Shown one piece after another: positions 32,904-41,910 of a stretch of DNA of 64,000 bases. The stretch's first letter is position 1. Every line of letters begins with the position of its first letter. The position numbers were made by a program, and so were the translations under genes. This stretch comes from Flavobacteriales bacterium (GTDB lineage Bacteria > Bacteroidota > Bacteroidia > Flavobacteriales_F > PHOS-HE28): the NCBI GenBank assembly GCA_016721825.1, contig JADKHI010000001.1, forward strand, positions 1,302,001 to 1,366,000. The letters run 5' to 3'. A model generated the notes under the pieces. The model saw only the letters and a program-made list of their open reading frames with translations. It ran no database searches and was not told where the DNA came from.

Positions 32904-33261
32904 TGGCTCGCAGGCTCGCTGGGGGTTAACCGCAGATGACGCAGAGCACGCAGATGAAATGGCGGCATAGCGAAGGCTCGCTGGCTCGCTGGAGTTTAGA
33001 ACCACAGATGAACGCAGATGCACACAGATGGAATTCTGAGCGCGCGATGGTTGAGCTCGCAGGCTCGCTAGTTGAACCACAGATGGCACAGATGGCCGCA
33101 GATGAAATGGCGGCATGGTAGGGGCTCGCAGGCTCGCTAGTGGTGAACCACGGATGGACACGGATGAACACAGATGGAAATACCTAGAGCGATGAACGGG
33201 GTTCGCTGGCTCGCTGGGTGCTAACCACGGATGGACACGGATGCACACGGATACTGATAAG
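32904..33261. repeat. Tandem array of AACCACAGATGAACACAGATG-type composite units
   Basis: Five degenerate units of about 65-80 bp. Each starts with GGCTCGCAGGCTCGCTGG-type words and continues with AACCACRGATGRACRCRGATG-type words, starting near 32904, 32973, 33053, 33124 and 33201. Similar words in the other orientation are at 36329-36468, 42890-42922 and 62182-62325. Open frames through it are repeat translations. Confidence 0.75.
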
Positions 33262-33547
33262 AGCTTGCTGCCGAAAACAAGCTCGCGGCCCGAAGCTCGA
33301 AGCTCGTGGCCGCAGCTGAAGAGGAAAGCTCCGCTGCCGCACATCCCTCTTGCCGCTAGCCGCTGGCCAACTCGCCGCTCCTGCCCTTGCTCCTGCTCCT
33401 TCCAACTGCCCCTGCCCCTGCCCCTGCCCCTGCTCCCGCGCCTGCTCCTGCCCCCGCCCCTGCCCCCTGATCTTCCCTCCCCGAACACTTCCCCCCCGCC
33501 CCGGCACGTTCTGTGCTCAACAACACGCTGTGAACGATCGGTCTTCC
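33262..33547. repeat. Composite dispersed repeats upstream of the AsmA-like gene
   Basis: After the tandem array come the AGCTCGCGGCCCGAAGCTCG-type module (33264-33343), a GCCGCTAGCCGCTGGCCAAC word (about 33345), and a long inverted CCTGCCCCTGCTCC array (33377-33470). A long frame that opens here is only the in-frame extension of the AsmA-like gene. Confidence 0.65.
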
Positions 33548-36235
33548 ATGAGGGTCAGGGCCTTGCGGCTGCGGGATACTTTGCGCATCGTGCCCATTCT
33601 GCGCAAGCTCCGCAAGGTGCTCCTGATCTCCGTTGGGGTCGTGGTGCTGCTGTTCGGCGCCCTGATGGGCCTCGCCTACGCCTACGAGGATAAGGTGTTG
33701 GCGGTGTTGCGCGACGAGCTGAACGCCCACCTGACCACCCCCGTGCAGGTGGCCGGCATGGAGCTCACCCTGATCAAGCGTTTCCCCCAGGCCAGCCTCA
33801 GGCTCACCAACGTGATGGCCTTGGAGGCCCGGCGCGACAGCCTGCCTGCCGACACCCTCCTTTACGCCGGTGACCTCTACCTGGAGTTCGGCCTCTTCGA
33901 CCTGCTGGGCGGCGACTACACCATCAAGCAGGTACACGGCCAGGATGTGCGGCTCTACCCCGGGCTGGACGCGGATGGCCTGGGCAACTGGACCATCTGG
34001 AAGACCGACAGCACCGCCAGCAGCAGCACGGCCTTCGCGCTGAACAAGGTGACCTTCGACGACCTGGTGGTGCGCTACCGCGATGCGCGCAGCGAACTGG
34101 AGATCCTGACCACGAGCCCCGACCTGGCCTTGAGCGGCCGCTTCAAGCCCGAAGGCAGCACCACCACGTTGCGTGGCCGCGCCACCTTGTTGCACTGGAC
34201 CGAGAAGGGCAACGACGTTCTGAACGACCGCAGCGCCCAACTGGCTCTGGAGCTGGCGTTCGGGGGAAGCGACGGCGGCTTCCACATCACCAAGGGCGAA
34301 GTGCTCACTGGCGATGTACCGCTGAACGTGACACTGGACGTAACACCCGGACCGAAGGGCGAAGCGCTGGACCTGAAGGCCAACGGACTGGGGCTCGACC
34401 TAGCCGATGTGGTGCAACTGCTGCCCGAGGTGGCCGTGAAGAAACTGCGCCGCTATGGCATGGAAGGTGACGCCGACCTCGCCTTGCACTACCGCGGTGT
34501 CATTGCCGAAGGGCTCGCGCTGAGCGCCGGGTTGAAGGTGCGCGATGGGCGGATGAAGGAGCAGCGCAGCGGCACCGTGTTCAAGAACATCAACGGCGAA
34601 TTCGCGGTGGACCTGCGGCCCGATGGCACACCGACCAAGCTTGTGGTGAAGGGCTTCAGCGCCCAGGCCGCCAGTGGCACCGTGAGCGGTTCGCTGGACA
34701 TGCAGGGCCTCGCCAACGCCAAGGTGAAGCTGGACCTGAAGGCCAACATCGCCCTGGCCGACCTGCTGCGTTTCGCCCAGGTGGATACGCTGGAACAAGT
34801 GCAAGGCACCCTCGTCGCCGACGCCCATGCCGTGGGGAAACTGCGTGACGTCAGCGACATCCGTGCGGCGGACCTGCGGGCTCTGACCTTGAGCGGTACC
34901 GGTCGCCTGAGCGGCGCCAGTTTGAAGCTGAAAGGCGTGCGCCACCGCCTGACCGACCTGGACGCGCAGCTCGCCCTGAAAGGCAACGACGCCACCGTGA
35001 GCGGCCTTACCGCCAGCGTGCAGGGGCAAGCCATCCAACTGGATGGTTCCCTGCGGAACCTGATGCCTTATCTGCTCTTCAAGGACCAGCGCCTGGCCAT
35101 CGACGCGCGGCTCGTGTCGCCCTCGTTGGACCTTGCGGCGTTGCTGCATGAAGAGGGTGGCGCGCAGGGCACCGACTATGCACTCGTGCTGCCCACCCTG
35201 ATCGACCTCGACCTGCAGGCCGACATCGCGCAGCTCGCTTTTGAGGACTTTCGCGCCGAACGCATCCACACCAAGTTGCGCTTGCACGACCAGGTGCTGA
35301 GCGCCGCGCCCCTCACCTTCGGCACAGCAGGCGGCACGGTGGTCGCGGACCTGGAGCTGGACGGTCGATCCGCGCAGGCCTATCCGCTGGCCGTGAACGC
35401 CTCGGTGAAGGGCATGGACATCAGCGCCTTCTTCAAGGAGTTCCAGGATTTCGGGCAGACCTTCATCGGCCACAAGAACCTGAAGGGCACCACGCACGCG
35501 CAGATCGCCTTCGCCGCGCCGCTGAGCCCCGCGCTGCAGATCGATCAGGACCGCATGGTTTGCGTGCTCGACCTGGGCATCGACAAGGGCGAACTGATCG
35601 GCCACCAGCCGCTGATCGACGTGGCGGACTACCTACGCAGCAACAAGCTCGTGTCGCCCTTCGTGGACACCGACGAACTGCGGAAGCGCCTGGCGCACGT
35701 CACCTTCAGCGACCTCGACAACCAGATCGAGATCCGCGACCGCACGGTCTTCATCCCCAACATGCTCGTGCACAGCAGCGCCATGGACATTGAGGTGAGC
35801 GGCTCGCAGACCTTCGCCGGCGGCATCGACCACCACCTCAACTTCCGCCTGAGCGACCTGTTCCGCAAGAACAGCGGCGAGGACGAGTTCGGCCCCGTGG
35901 TGGACGACGGCACCGGCATGCGTGTGTTCCTGCACATGTACGGCACCACCGCCGACCCACAGTTCGCCAACGATGGCGCCATGGCCAGCGCACGCCGTAA
36001 GCAGCAGCTGAAGCAGGAGACCGCTACGTTGAAGAACATCCTGCGCGAAGAATTCAGCGGCGCGGGCGAACGCACCAGCACCCCGAACACCGCCACCCCG
36101 CAGCCCAGCTTCACTGTGGAATGGGACGGCACCGACAGCACCACCACCGCCCTGCCGCCCCCACCGAAACGCCGCAAAGGCCTGGGCCGCTTGCTGAGCG
36201 AGGAAGAGGAGAAGCCGGTGATCACTGTTGAGTAA
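33548..36235 (+). CDS. AsmA-like family protein (large, membrane-anchored)
   Basis: 895 residues from MRVRALRLRDTLRIVPILRK. One membrane helix (VLLISVGVVVLLFGALMGLAYAY, about residues 27-50) is followed by EDKVLAVLRDELNAHLTTPVQV, the start of an AsmA-type beta-rich domain. The C-terminal part (MDIEVSGSQTFAGGIDHHLNFRLSDLF) is the AsmA-like C-terminal region seen in Bacteroidota, thought to belong to the bridge-like envelope lipid transport superfamily (family knowledge; role here inferred). The tail is low complexity, ending in a basic/acidic patch. The frame opens upstream from 33350, but that extension is translated Pro/Cys repeat and is not used. Confidence 0.88.
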   Translation: MRVRALRLRDTLRIVPILRKLRKVLLISVGVVVLLFGALMGLAYAYEDKVLAVLRDELNAHLTTPVQVAGMELTLIKRFPQASLRLTNVMALEARRDSLPADTLLYAGDLYLEFGLFDLLGGDYTIKQVHGQDVRLYPGLDADGLGNWTIWKTDSTASSSTAFALNKVTFDDLVVRYRDARSELEILTTSPDLALSGRFKPEGSTTTLRGRATLLHWTEKGNDVLNDRSAQLALELAFGGSDGGFHITKGEVLTGDVPLNVTLDVTPGPKGEALDLKANGLGLDLADVVQLLPEVAVKKLRRYGMEGDADLALHYRGVIAEGLALSAGLKVRDGRMKEQRSGTVFKNINGEFAVDLRPDGTPTKLVVKGFSAQAASGTVSGSLDMQGLANAKVKLDLKANIALADLLRFAQVDTLEQVQGTLVADAHAVGKLRDVSDIRAADLRALTLSGTGRLSGASLKLKGVRHRLTDLDAQLALKGNDATVSGLTASVQGQAIQLDGSLRNLMPYLLFKDQRLAIDARLVSPSLDLAALLHEEGGAQGTDYALVLPTLIDLDLQADIAQLAFEDFRAERIHTKLRLHDQVLSAAPLTFGTAGGTVVADLELDGRSAQAYPLAVNASVKGMDISAFFKEFQDFGQTFIGHKNLKGTTHAQIAFAAPLSPALQIDQDRMVCVLDLGIDKGELIGHQPLIDVADYLRSNKLVSPFVDTDELRKRLAHVTFSDLDNQIEIRDRTVFIPNMLVHSSAMDIEVSGSQTFAGGIDHHLNFRLSDLFRKNSGEDEFGPVVDDGTGMRVFLHMYGTTADPQFANDGAMASARRKQQLKQETATLKNILREEFSGAGERTSTPNTATPQPSFTVEWDGTDSTTTALPPPPKRRKGLGRLLSEEEEKPVITVE

Positions 36236-36606
36236 GTGTCAAGGGTCAAGTAGCAAGGGACAAGTGACAAGAGGCTTCGGGCCATGAGCTGCGAGCCACG
36301 AGCTTATTTGCGGCAGCAGAGCCCTCCTCATCTGTGTCCATCCGTGTTCATCTGTGGTTTATTCAACGCCGGCAGCGCGCTTGCGCGCGGTTCCATCTGT
36401 GGCCATCATATCGCGCGCAGGCACAGGCAGTGCAGTTCATCTGTGTCCATCTGCGTCCATCTGTGGTTAAGTCTCTCGGAAGGAACTGCGAGCCTGCGAG
36501 CAACGCGTCCTATGCGGTTCAGCATTCCTGCCGTTCCCGGCTTTCTCCGCGCCTCAGCGTCTCTGCTGCCAACCAATGAACGCCTCCGATCACCGATCTT
36601 CACCCC
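36236..36606. repeat. Composite dispersed-repeat spacer
   Basis: 371 bp built of AAGGGACAAGTGACAAG words (36238-36271), the GGCCATGAGCTGCGAGCCAC module (36271-36316), and two direct copies of TCATCTGTGTCCATC words (36329-36359 and 36438-36468). Between the latter is the palindromic GGCAGCGCGCTTGCGCGC (36371-36388), also present inverted near 62242. No gene seen. Confidence 0.7.
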
Positions 36607-38112
36607 GTGGACCTCTATTCCCGTAAGCAACGTTGGAAGCTGGTGCTGGCCTTGATCGCCATGGCGATCGTGGGGGCCTCGCTGTGGTACAGCAACCGCA
36701 TTGTGAGCAAGGTGCGGCAGGAGGAACGCAAAAAGGTGGAGCTCTGGGCCGAAGCGGTGAAGAGCCGCGCCCAGCTCGTCAACTACACCGACTCGCTCTT
36801 CCACCGCCTGCGCGATGAGGAACGCAAGAAGGTGGAGCTCTGGGCCGAAGCCATGGGCCGCCTGGTGAGCAGCGACCAGACCGACCTGAGCTTCTACCTG
36901 AAGGTGGCCAGCGACAACACCACCATCCCCGTGGTGATCACCGATGCCAGCGGTCGCTTCGGGCCCAACCGCAACCTCGACAGCCTGATCACGCGCGACA
37001 CCACCGCCCTGCGACAGGAAGTGCTGACCATGGACAGCCTGCACGAGCCCATCGTCATCAACGTGTTCGCCGACCAGAAGCAATACCTCCATTACAAGGA
37101 CTCGCGGCTGGTGACGGAACTCCAGGAGGTGATGGACGGCATCATCAGTTCCTTCATCAGCGAAACGGTGATGAGCACCGCCGTGGTGCCGGTGATCTAC
37201 ACCGACAGCACACGCACCCGCATCATCGAGTACGGCCACATCGACAGCCTTGTGGTGGCGGACAGCGCGGCCATGCAGGCGCGCATCCGCTCCATGGCCC
37301 AGGCCAACAAGCCCATCGCCATCGACCTGCCGGGCAAGGGCCGCAACTACATCTTCTACGAGGAGTCTTTGGTGATCACGCAGCTGCGCTACTTCCCCTA
37401 TGTGCAGCTGGTGATCCTTGGCCTGTTCCTCATCGTGGCCTACGCGCTCTTCAGCCTGTTCCGCAACGCCGAGCAGAATCAGGTGTGGGTGGGCATGGCG
37501 AAGGAGACCGCGCACCAGCTCGGCACGCCGCTCAGCTCGCTGATGGCCTGGATGGAACTGTTGAAGAGCAGGGGCGTCGACCCTTCCGCCGTTACGGAGA
37601 TGAAGAAGGACGTGGACCGCCTGGAGGTGATCACCGAGCGCTTCAGCAAGATCGGCTCCGCACCGGACCTCACACCCGAGAAGCTCTACCACACTTTGCG
37701 CGCCACGGTGCTCTACCTGCGGCCCCGTCTTCCTTCCCGCGTGAAGATCGAAGTGGTGACACCGGAGGATACCGAGCGCACCGTGCCCTTGAACCGCTCG
37801 CTCTTCAGTTGGGTGCTGGAGAACCTGGTGCGCAACGCCATCGATGCCATGGAGGGCGAAGGCAGCCTCACCATCGAGATCGTCCCCGAAGGTCCCGAGG
37901 TACACATCGACATCACCGACACCGGCAAGGGCATTCCGACGGCCCAGTTCCGCACCGTTTTCCAGCCGGGCTTCACCACCAAGAAACGCGGCTGGGGTCT
38001 CGGCCTCTCGCTCAGCAAACGCATCATCGAGCAATACCACGGCGGGCGGATCTTCGTGAAGCGGAGCGCGCCGGGCAAGGGGACGACGTTCAGGATCACG
38101 CTTAACGCTTGA
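36607..38112 (+). CDS. Membrane sensor histidine kinase
   Basis: 501 residues, GTG start. TM1 is at about residues 12-28 and TM2 at about 258-278 (VQLVILGLFLIVAYALFSLF), enclosing an extracytoplasmic sensor. At its start EERKKVELWAEA occurs twice, 36 residues apart, a small internal duplication. The phospho-acceptor is His303 in MAKETAHQLGTPLSSL. The ATPase domain has the N box NLVRNAIDAME, G1 DTGKGIP and G2 GWGLGLSLSKRII. No response regulator gene is adjacent, so it is an orphan in this window. The signal is unknown. Confidence 0.92.
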   Translation: MDLYSRKQRWKLVLALIAMAIVGASLWYSNRIVSKVRQEERKKVELWAEAVKSRAQLVNYTDSLFHRLRDEERKKVELWAEAMGRLVSSDQTDLSFYLKVASDNTTIPVVITDASGRFGPNRNLDSLITRDTTALRQEVLTMDSLHEPIVINVFADQKQYLHYKDSRLVTELQEVMDGIISSFISETVMSTAVVPVIYTDSTRTRIIEYGHIDSLVVADSAAMQARIRSMAQANKPIAIDLPGKGRNYIFYEESLVITQLRYFPYVQLVILGLFLIVAYALFSLFRNAEQNQVWVGMAKETAHQLGTPLSSLMAWMELLKSRGVDPSAVTEMKKDVDRLEVITERFSKIGSAPDLTPEKLYHTLRATVLYLRPRLPSRVKIEVVTPEDTERTVPLNRSLFSWVLENLVRNAIDAMEGEGSLTIEIVPEGPEVHIDITDTGKGIPTAQFRTVFQPGFTTKKRGWGLGLSLSKRIIEQYHGGRIFVKRSAPGKGTTFRITLNA

Positions 38113-38113
38113 T

Positions 38114-38604
38114 CAGGGGCAGGGCCAGGACCAGGGGCATTGAACCTCCGTATCATTTCGTCCGCTTTAGCTTTCGTGAAAACGAACCAACAATGGCAGG
38201 CTTCAAGGACATGTCCATCTACAAGAAAGCGTTCGAAATGGCACGCATGGTGTTCACACTGAGCAAACGCTTTCCGAGCGAAGAGAAGTTCTCACTTACC
38301 GATCAGGTGCGGCGTTCGTCGAGATCGGTGACCGCTCAATACGCCGAGGGCTATCGCAAGAAGCGCTACCCGGCCCATTTCATTTCAAAGATGACCGATG
38401 CGGACGGCGAGAACGCCGAAACGCAAGTGTGGTTAGACCATGCCGTGGCCTGTGGCTACGTCACAGAGAATGATATCGCCCCCATCCTCAAAGTCTCCGA
38501 AGAAGTTGGACGCATGCTTGGGGACATGATCGAGAACCCCGAGAAATACGTTGGCAAGCGGCCCTAAAGGGATCACTTGCCCCTGCGCCTGCTCCTGCCC
38601 CTAA
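38114..38604. repeat. Inverted CAGGRGCAGG repeats flanking the four-helix-bundle gene
   Basis: The direct copy CAGGGGCAGGGCCAGGACCA-type is at 38114-38139 and the inverted TTGCCCCTGCGCCTGCTCCT-type at 38577-38604. Both lie directly outside the gene 38193-38567. Confidence 0.55.
38193..38567 (+). CDS. Four helix bundle protein (23S rRNA intervening-sequence protein family)
   Basis: 124 residues from MAGFKDMSIYKKAFEMARMVFTL; earlier in-frame starts run into repeat sequence. The pattern matches the S23/IVP four-helix-bundle family: KRFPSEEKFSLTDQVRRSSRSVTAQYAEGYRKKRY, then EGNNAETQVWL-like DGENAETQVWLDHAVACGYV and EVGRMLGDMIENPEK. The family is related to the Avd accessory protein of diversity-generating retroelements, but most free-standing members have no known role. 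A near-box TAGCTTTC lies at 38168-38175. It is enclosed by inverted copies of a dispersed repeat, which hints at a mobile or repeat-associated cassette (inference). Confidence 0.88.
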   Translation: MAGFKDMSIYKKAFEMARMVFTLSKRFPSEEKFSLTDQVRRSSRSVTAQYAEGYRKKRYPAHFISKMTDADGENAETQVWLDHAVACGYVTENDIAPILKVSEEVGRMLGDMIENPEKYVGKRP

Positions 38605-38606
38605 CT

Positions 38607-39731
38607 ATGTCCGGCCTGTATCTCCATATCCCCTTCTGCCGGAAGGCCTGCACGTACTGTGACTTCCACTTCAGCACGTCACTGCAGACCAAGCCCGCAG
38701 TGCTGGAGGCGATGCACGCCGAGCTGGCCCAACGCGCTGCAGAACTCAACGGCGCTACTGTCGAGACCATCTACTTCGGCGGCGGCACACCGAGCCAGCT
38801 AACCGACGCGGAACTGAAGGCATTCATCGACCAAGCACGAACGCTCTTCACCCTAACGCCCGATGCGGAGGTGACGATGGAAGTGAATCCGGATGACGTG
38901 GATGCGGAACAGCTGGCGGTCTGGAAGTCCATCGGCATCACACGCCTCAGCATCGGTGTGCAGAGCTTTCGCGAAGAGCGCTTGCAGTTCATGGGCCGCG
39001 CGCACGATGCCGCGCAAAGCCGCGAGAGCCTGCGCCTGATCAGCGCCGCCGGGTTCGCGTCGTGGACGATGGACCTGATCTACGGGCTGCCGGGCATGAC
39101 CATGGACGAGTGGAACGAACAGCTCGACACCGCCCTCTCCTTCGCGCCGCCGCACATCAGCGCCTACTGCCTTACGGTGGAAAGCAAAACCGCGCTGGAC
39201 CACCAGGTGAGCAAGGGCCTCGTGACCATGCCCGGTGATGCGGACCAGGCCGCGCAGTTCGAACGCTTGATCGAACGTCTGGAAGGCGCCGGATACGTGC
39301 AGTACGAGATCAGCAACTTCGGCCAACCGGGCCACTTCAGCCGCCACAACAGCAGCTACTGGAAAGGGGTGCCTTATCTAGGCATCGGCCCTTCCGCGCA
39401 CTCGTACAACGGCACCAAGCGCCGCTGGAACGTGTCCCACAACCTGCGCTACGCCCAGGGCATCAGCGCCGGAACGACCTACTGGGAAGAAGAGACCCTG
39501 ACACCCGTGCAGGTCACCAACGAAGCCCTGCTCACCGGCCTGCGCACCAGCTGGGGCGTGGACCTGTCAGCGCTGCCTTTGGACCTGCTGGAGGCCCGTT
39601 CACCGACCGTGGTGCATTATCGGTCGCAGGGGCTGTTGGAGCACAGCGATGGGCGGTTAGTTTTGACAAAGGCGGGGCGTGCCTTCGCGGATCGCATCGC
39701 CAGCGACCTGTTCCTCACCGATGATCGCTGA
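38607..39731 (+). CDS. hemW: Radical SAM family haem chaperone HemW
   Basis: 374 residues from MSGLYLHIPFCRKACTYCDF, with the radical SAM CxxxCxxC cysteines at 11, 15 and 18 and the family's TIYFGGGTPSQL and ISIGVQSF-like LSIGVQSFREE. HemW (formerly annotated as an oxygen-independent coproporphyrinogen oxidase) binds and delivers haem. The C-terminal HemN-type domain is present (EISNFGQPGHFSRHNSSYWKGVPYLGIGPSAHSY). An in-frame TTG at 38577 lies in repeat sequence and is rejected. It overlaps the next gene by 11 bp. Confidence 0.93.
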   Translation: MSGLYLHIPFCRKACTYCDFHFSTSLQTKPAVLEAMHAELAQRAAELNGATVETIYFGGGTPSQLTDAELKAFIDQARTLFTLTPDAEVTMEVNPDDVDAEQLAVWKSIGITRLSIGVQSFREERLQFMGRAHDAAQSRESLRLISAAGFASWTMDLIYGLPGMTMDEWNEQLDTALSFAPPHISAYCLTVESKTALDHQVSKGLVTMPGDADQAAQFERLIERLEGAGYVQYEISNFGQPGHFSRHNSSYWKGVPYLGIGPSAHSYNGTKRRWNVSHNLRYAQGISAGTTYWEEETLTPVQVTNEALLTGLRTSWGVDLSALPLDLLEARSPTVVHYRSQGLLEHSDGRLVLTKAGRAFADRIASDLFLTDDR

Positions 39732-40482
39732 GATCACCCACCACGGCCAGCAGTTCCGCGTGGACCTGTCCAAGCCCATCGACCTGTCGGTGCCCTTGGC
39801 CGCGGGCGAAGGCCACATGCGCGCCTGGTACGTGGACCCGGTGACCATGGAGCCCGTGCGCGATGGCGACAAGGTGTACGCGATCAAGGACGGTGCGCCG
39901 GTCAACTTCCGCAACATCTTCTTCAACCCGCACGGCCACGGCACGCACACCGAGAGCGTCGGCCACATCACGCCGGACATCGAGCCGGTGGGCAACCTGC
40001 TGAAGCGCTACTTCTTCATCGCCCAGCTGATCACCATACGCCCCGAGGAACGCCGCGCCCCCGACGGCAAGGTGGACACCGTGATCACGCTCGAACAACT
40101 GCGCGGCGCCATCGACGAGAAGCCGCCCGAGGCCGTGGTCCTTCGCACGACCGCCACTGCAGCCACTAAGTCCACCCGCAACTGGAGCGGCACCAACGCC
40201 ACCTACTTGCAGAGCACCGCCACCGCCTGGCTCCGCAGCATCGGCGTGCGCCACCTGCTGGTGGACCTGCCCAGCGTGGACCGCGAGGAGGACGGCGGCA
40301 CCCTGGCCGCGCACCACGCCTTCTGGGATTTCCCCAACACCATCGACCTCACCCGCACCATCAGCGAAATGATCGTGGTGCCCGACGAAGCGCGCGACGG
40401 CCGCTACCTGCTGGAGCTGCAACTGCCGCACTTCATCAACGACGCGGCGCCGAGCCGGCCGGTGTTGTATGCGATGGTGTGA
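39721..40482 (+). CDS. Cyclase family protein (kynurenine formamidase-like)
   Basis: 253 residues. The metal-binding signature is NPHGHGTHTESVGH, where the usual HGTHxD has Glu; HH and D residues later (AHHAFWDFPNTIDLTRTISE) fit the cyclase fold. Relatives hydrolyse N-formylkynurenine or act on related amides; the true substrate here is unknown. It overlaps hemW by 11 bp at the start, and its TGA overlaps the next ATG by one base, suggesting one operon hemW-cyclase-yjbR. Confidence 0.82.
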   Translation: MIAEITHHGQQFRVDLSKPIDLSVPLAAGEGHMRAWYVDPVTMEPVRDGDKVYAIKDGAPVNFRNIFFNPHGHGTHTESVGHITPDIEPVGNLLKRYFFIAQLITIRPEERRAPDGKVDTVITLEQLRGAIDEKPPEAVVLRTTATAATKSTRNWSGTNATYLQSTATAWLRSIGVRHLLVDLPSVDREEDGGTLAAHHAFWDFPNTIDLTRTISEMIVVPDEARDGRYLLELQLPHFINDAAPSRPVLYAMV

Positions 40483-40832
40483 TGGACCTCGAACGCTTCC
40501 GCCAGTTCTGCCTCACCAAGCCGGGAGTCACCGAAGAAACACCTTTCGGTCCGGATGTGCTCGTGTTCAAGGTGGCCGGTAAGATGTTCGCACTGGCGCC
40601 CTTGGAGTTCTTCGCAAGCGTGAACCTGAAGTGCGATCCCGAACACGCCGTGGAGCTCCGCGCTGAATACCCGGGCATCACGCCGGGCTACCACATGAGC
40701 AAGGTGCACTGGAACACCGTGAGCTGCGATGGCACCGTGCCCGACCGGTTGATCCTGGAGCTCACCACGCACAGCTACGAGCTGGTGAAGGCTGCGCTGC
40801 CGAAGAAGGTGCGCGAGGCGTTGGGGGAGTGA
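40482..40832 (+). CDS. MmcQ/YjbR family protein
   Basis: 116 residues. The family pattern is complete: FRQFCLTKPGVTEETPFGPDVLVFKVAGKMFALAP, VNLKCDPEHAVELRAEYPGITPGYHMSKVHWNTV and LTTHSYELVKAALPKKVREAL. The fold is DNA-binding-like (CyaY-type), but a function has not been firmly shown. An in-frame GTG at 40479 is possible; the ATG overlapping the upstream stop is preferred. Confidence 0.93.
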   Translation: MDLERFRQFCLTKPGVTEETPFGPDVLVFKVAGKMFALAPLEFFASVNLKCDPEHAVELRAEYPGITPGYHMSKVHWNTVSCDGTVPDRLILELTTHSYELVKAALPKKVREALGE

Positions 40833-41069
40833 GCTGTTCGCGCTGGTAGGATCTTCAGCGAAGCCCATGCTTCCTATCATCCCCCGCGCCCTAGCGAGGG
40901 GGTGGAGGGGGAGCCCACAACGCAGGGGCTTCGCTACGATGCTCTTCAAGGTGCGGATCGCGCTTCTGCTCCCCCTCCGCCCCCTCGTTGTTCCTCCCTG
41001 CGGTCGGACGCGGGGGATGGAACGAAGCGATCCGCAATGCTCGGCACGGAGATCCGGCTTCGGATTCCT

Positions 41070-41193
41070 GCGCGCCAGCGGCTTAGGAGATGGCCACGTC
41101 GGGCCAGCTTTACTGGGATCTCTTGTGCCCTCCTCGCCAGGACGTGAGGAGGTCATGGGCGTCCCGCAGGCGCGAAGCTCCCGCCGCTGGCGC
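41070..41193. repeat. MITE-like inverted-repeat element, copy 1
   Basis: The left end is GCGCGCCAGCGGCTTAGGAG (41070-41089); the right end is CTCCCGCCGCTGGCGC (about 41178-41193), an imperfect inverted partner. The interior has ATGGCCACGT and GGGATCTCTTGTGCC, as in copy 2 at 58929, and an inner CCTCCT / AGGAGG pair. No coding capacity. Confidence 0.6.
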
Positions 41194-41258
41194 ATGGATG
41201 GCACAGTCCTTCGCGGATGACACACCGACACATCTCCGATCACCTTCCCCACCGCAAG

Positions 41259-41266
41259 TACCTTTG
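41259..41266 (+). promoter_or_regulatory. -7 promoter box TACCTTTG for the DUF502 gene
   Basis: An exact TAnnTTTG match, 23 nt before the ATG at 41290. Confidence 0.6.
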
Positions 41267-41289
41267 GCCCTCGCTCGCTCCCTACGCCC

Positions 41290-41859
41290 ATGAACCCCCG
41301 TCCTTTCGGCCGCCTGTTGCTCGGCTACTTCTTCCGCGGTCTGCTGCTGGTGGTCCCTGTGGCCATCCTGATCTACGTACTGTACCAGACCCTCACCTAC
41401 CTCGACGGGCTGATCCCCATCGAGATCCCGGGACTTGGTCTGCTCACGCTGCTGGTCGGGCTCACGATCTTCGGCTGGTTGGGCAGCACCTTCCTCTACG
41501 CCCCCATCGCGGACTTTGGCGAGGAGGTGCTGAAACGCATCCCCTTCCTCAAGACCATCTATGACGCGCTGAAGGACCTGATGGAGGCGCTGGTTGGCAG
41601 CAAGAAGAAGTTCGACCGGCCGGTGCTGGTGAAGATCGTGCAGGACTCCAGCCTTGAAAAGCTTGGCTTCATCACGGCGGACGACCTGAGCCACCTCGGC
41701 GTGGGCGCTGGGAAAGTGGCCGTCTACCTGCCCCACAGCTTCGCCTGGAGCGGCAACCTCTACATCGTGCCCGTGGAGAACGTGACCCCGCTGGACGCCA
41801 AGGCCGCCGAGGTGATGAAGTTCATTGTGAGCGGTGGTGTGGCCCACATGGACGAGTGA
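41290..41859 (+). CDS. DUF502 family membrane protein
   Basis: 189 residues. Two membrane helices (FFRGLLLVVPVAILIYVLYQTL and LGLLTLLVGLTIFGWLGSTFLY) are separated by the conserved DGLIPIEIPGLG. The cytoplasmic part carries the family's IPFLKTIYDALKDLMEAL, KKKFDRPVLVKIVQDSS and a VYLPHSFAWSGNLYIVPVENVTPLD segment. DUF502 proteins are widespread inner-membrane proteins of unknown role. A single-gene transcript from the box at 41259 is likely. Confidence 0.9.
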   Translation: MNPRPFGRLLLGYFFRGLLLVVPVAILIYVLYQTLTYLDGLIPIEIPGLGLLTLLVGLTIFGWLGSTFLYAPIADFGEEVLKRIPFLKTIYDALKDLMEALVGSKKKFDRPVLVKIVQDSSLEKLGFITADDLSHLGVGAGKVAVYLPHSFAWSGNLYIVPVENVTPLDAKAAEVMKFIVSGGVAHMDE

Positions 41860-41910
41860 CCCGGACGTCTTCGGCACGTCCATTGTTCAAGGCCCCGAAC
41901 GCCACCGACC

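Larger units (their letters stand above)
40833..41289. repeat. 457-bp spacer with inverted-repeat element and a promoter
   Basis: An inverted-repeat element at 41070-41193 is listed separately. The region before it (40878-41050) is a GC-rich imperfect inverted array (CGAGGGGGTGGAGGGGGAGC against CTCCCCCTCCGCCCCCTCG, about 40893 and 40967). A promoter box TACCTTTG is at 41259-41266. Confidence 0.55.

Noticed and set aside
32880..33488. 202-codon minus-strand frame across the AACCACAGATG array
   Set aside because: Translation of degenerate repeats; no start region or family.
33350..33547. N-terminal extension of the AsmA-like protein
   Set aside because: Reads as Pro/Cys repeats from the CCTGCCCCTG array; the ATG at 33548 starts the conserved region.
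36406..38040. 544-codon minus-strand frame opposite the histidine kinase
   Set aside because: Antisense shadow; the kinase motifs on the plus strand are complete.
38193..38567. Accessory protein of a diversity-generating retroelement
   Set aside because: The four-helix bundle is Avd-like in family, but there is no reverse transcriptase and no template/variable repeat pair in the window.
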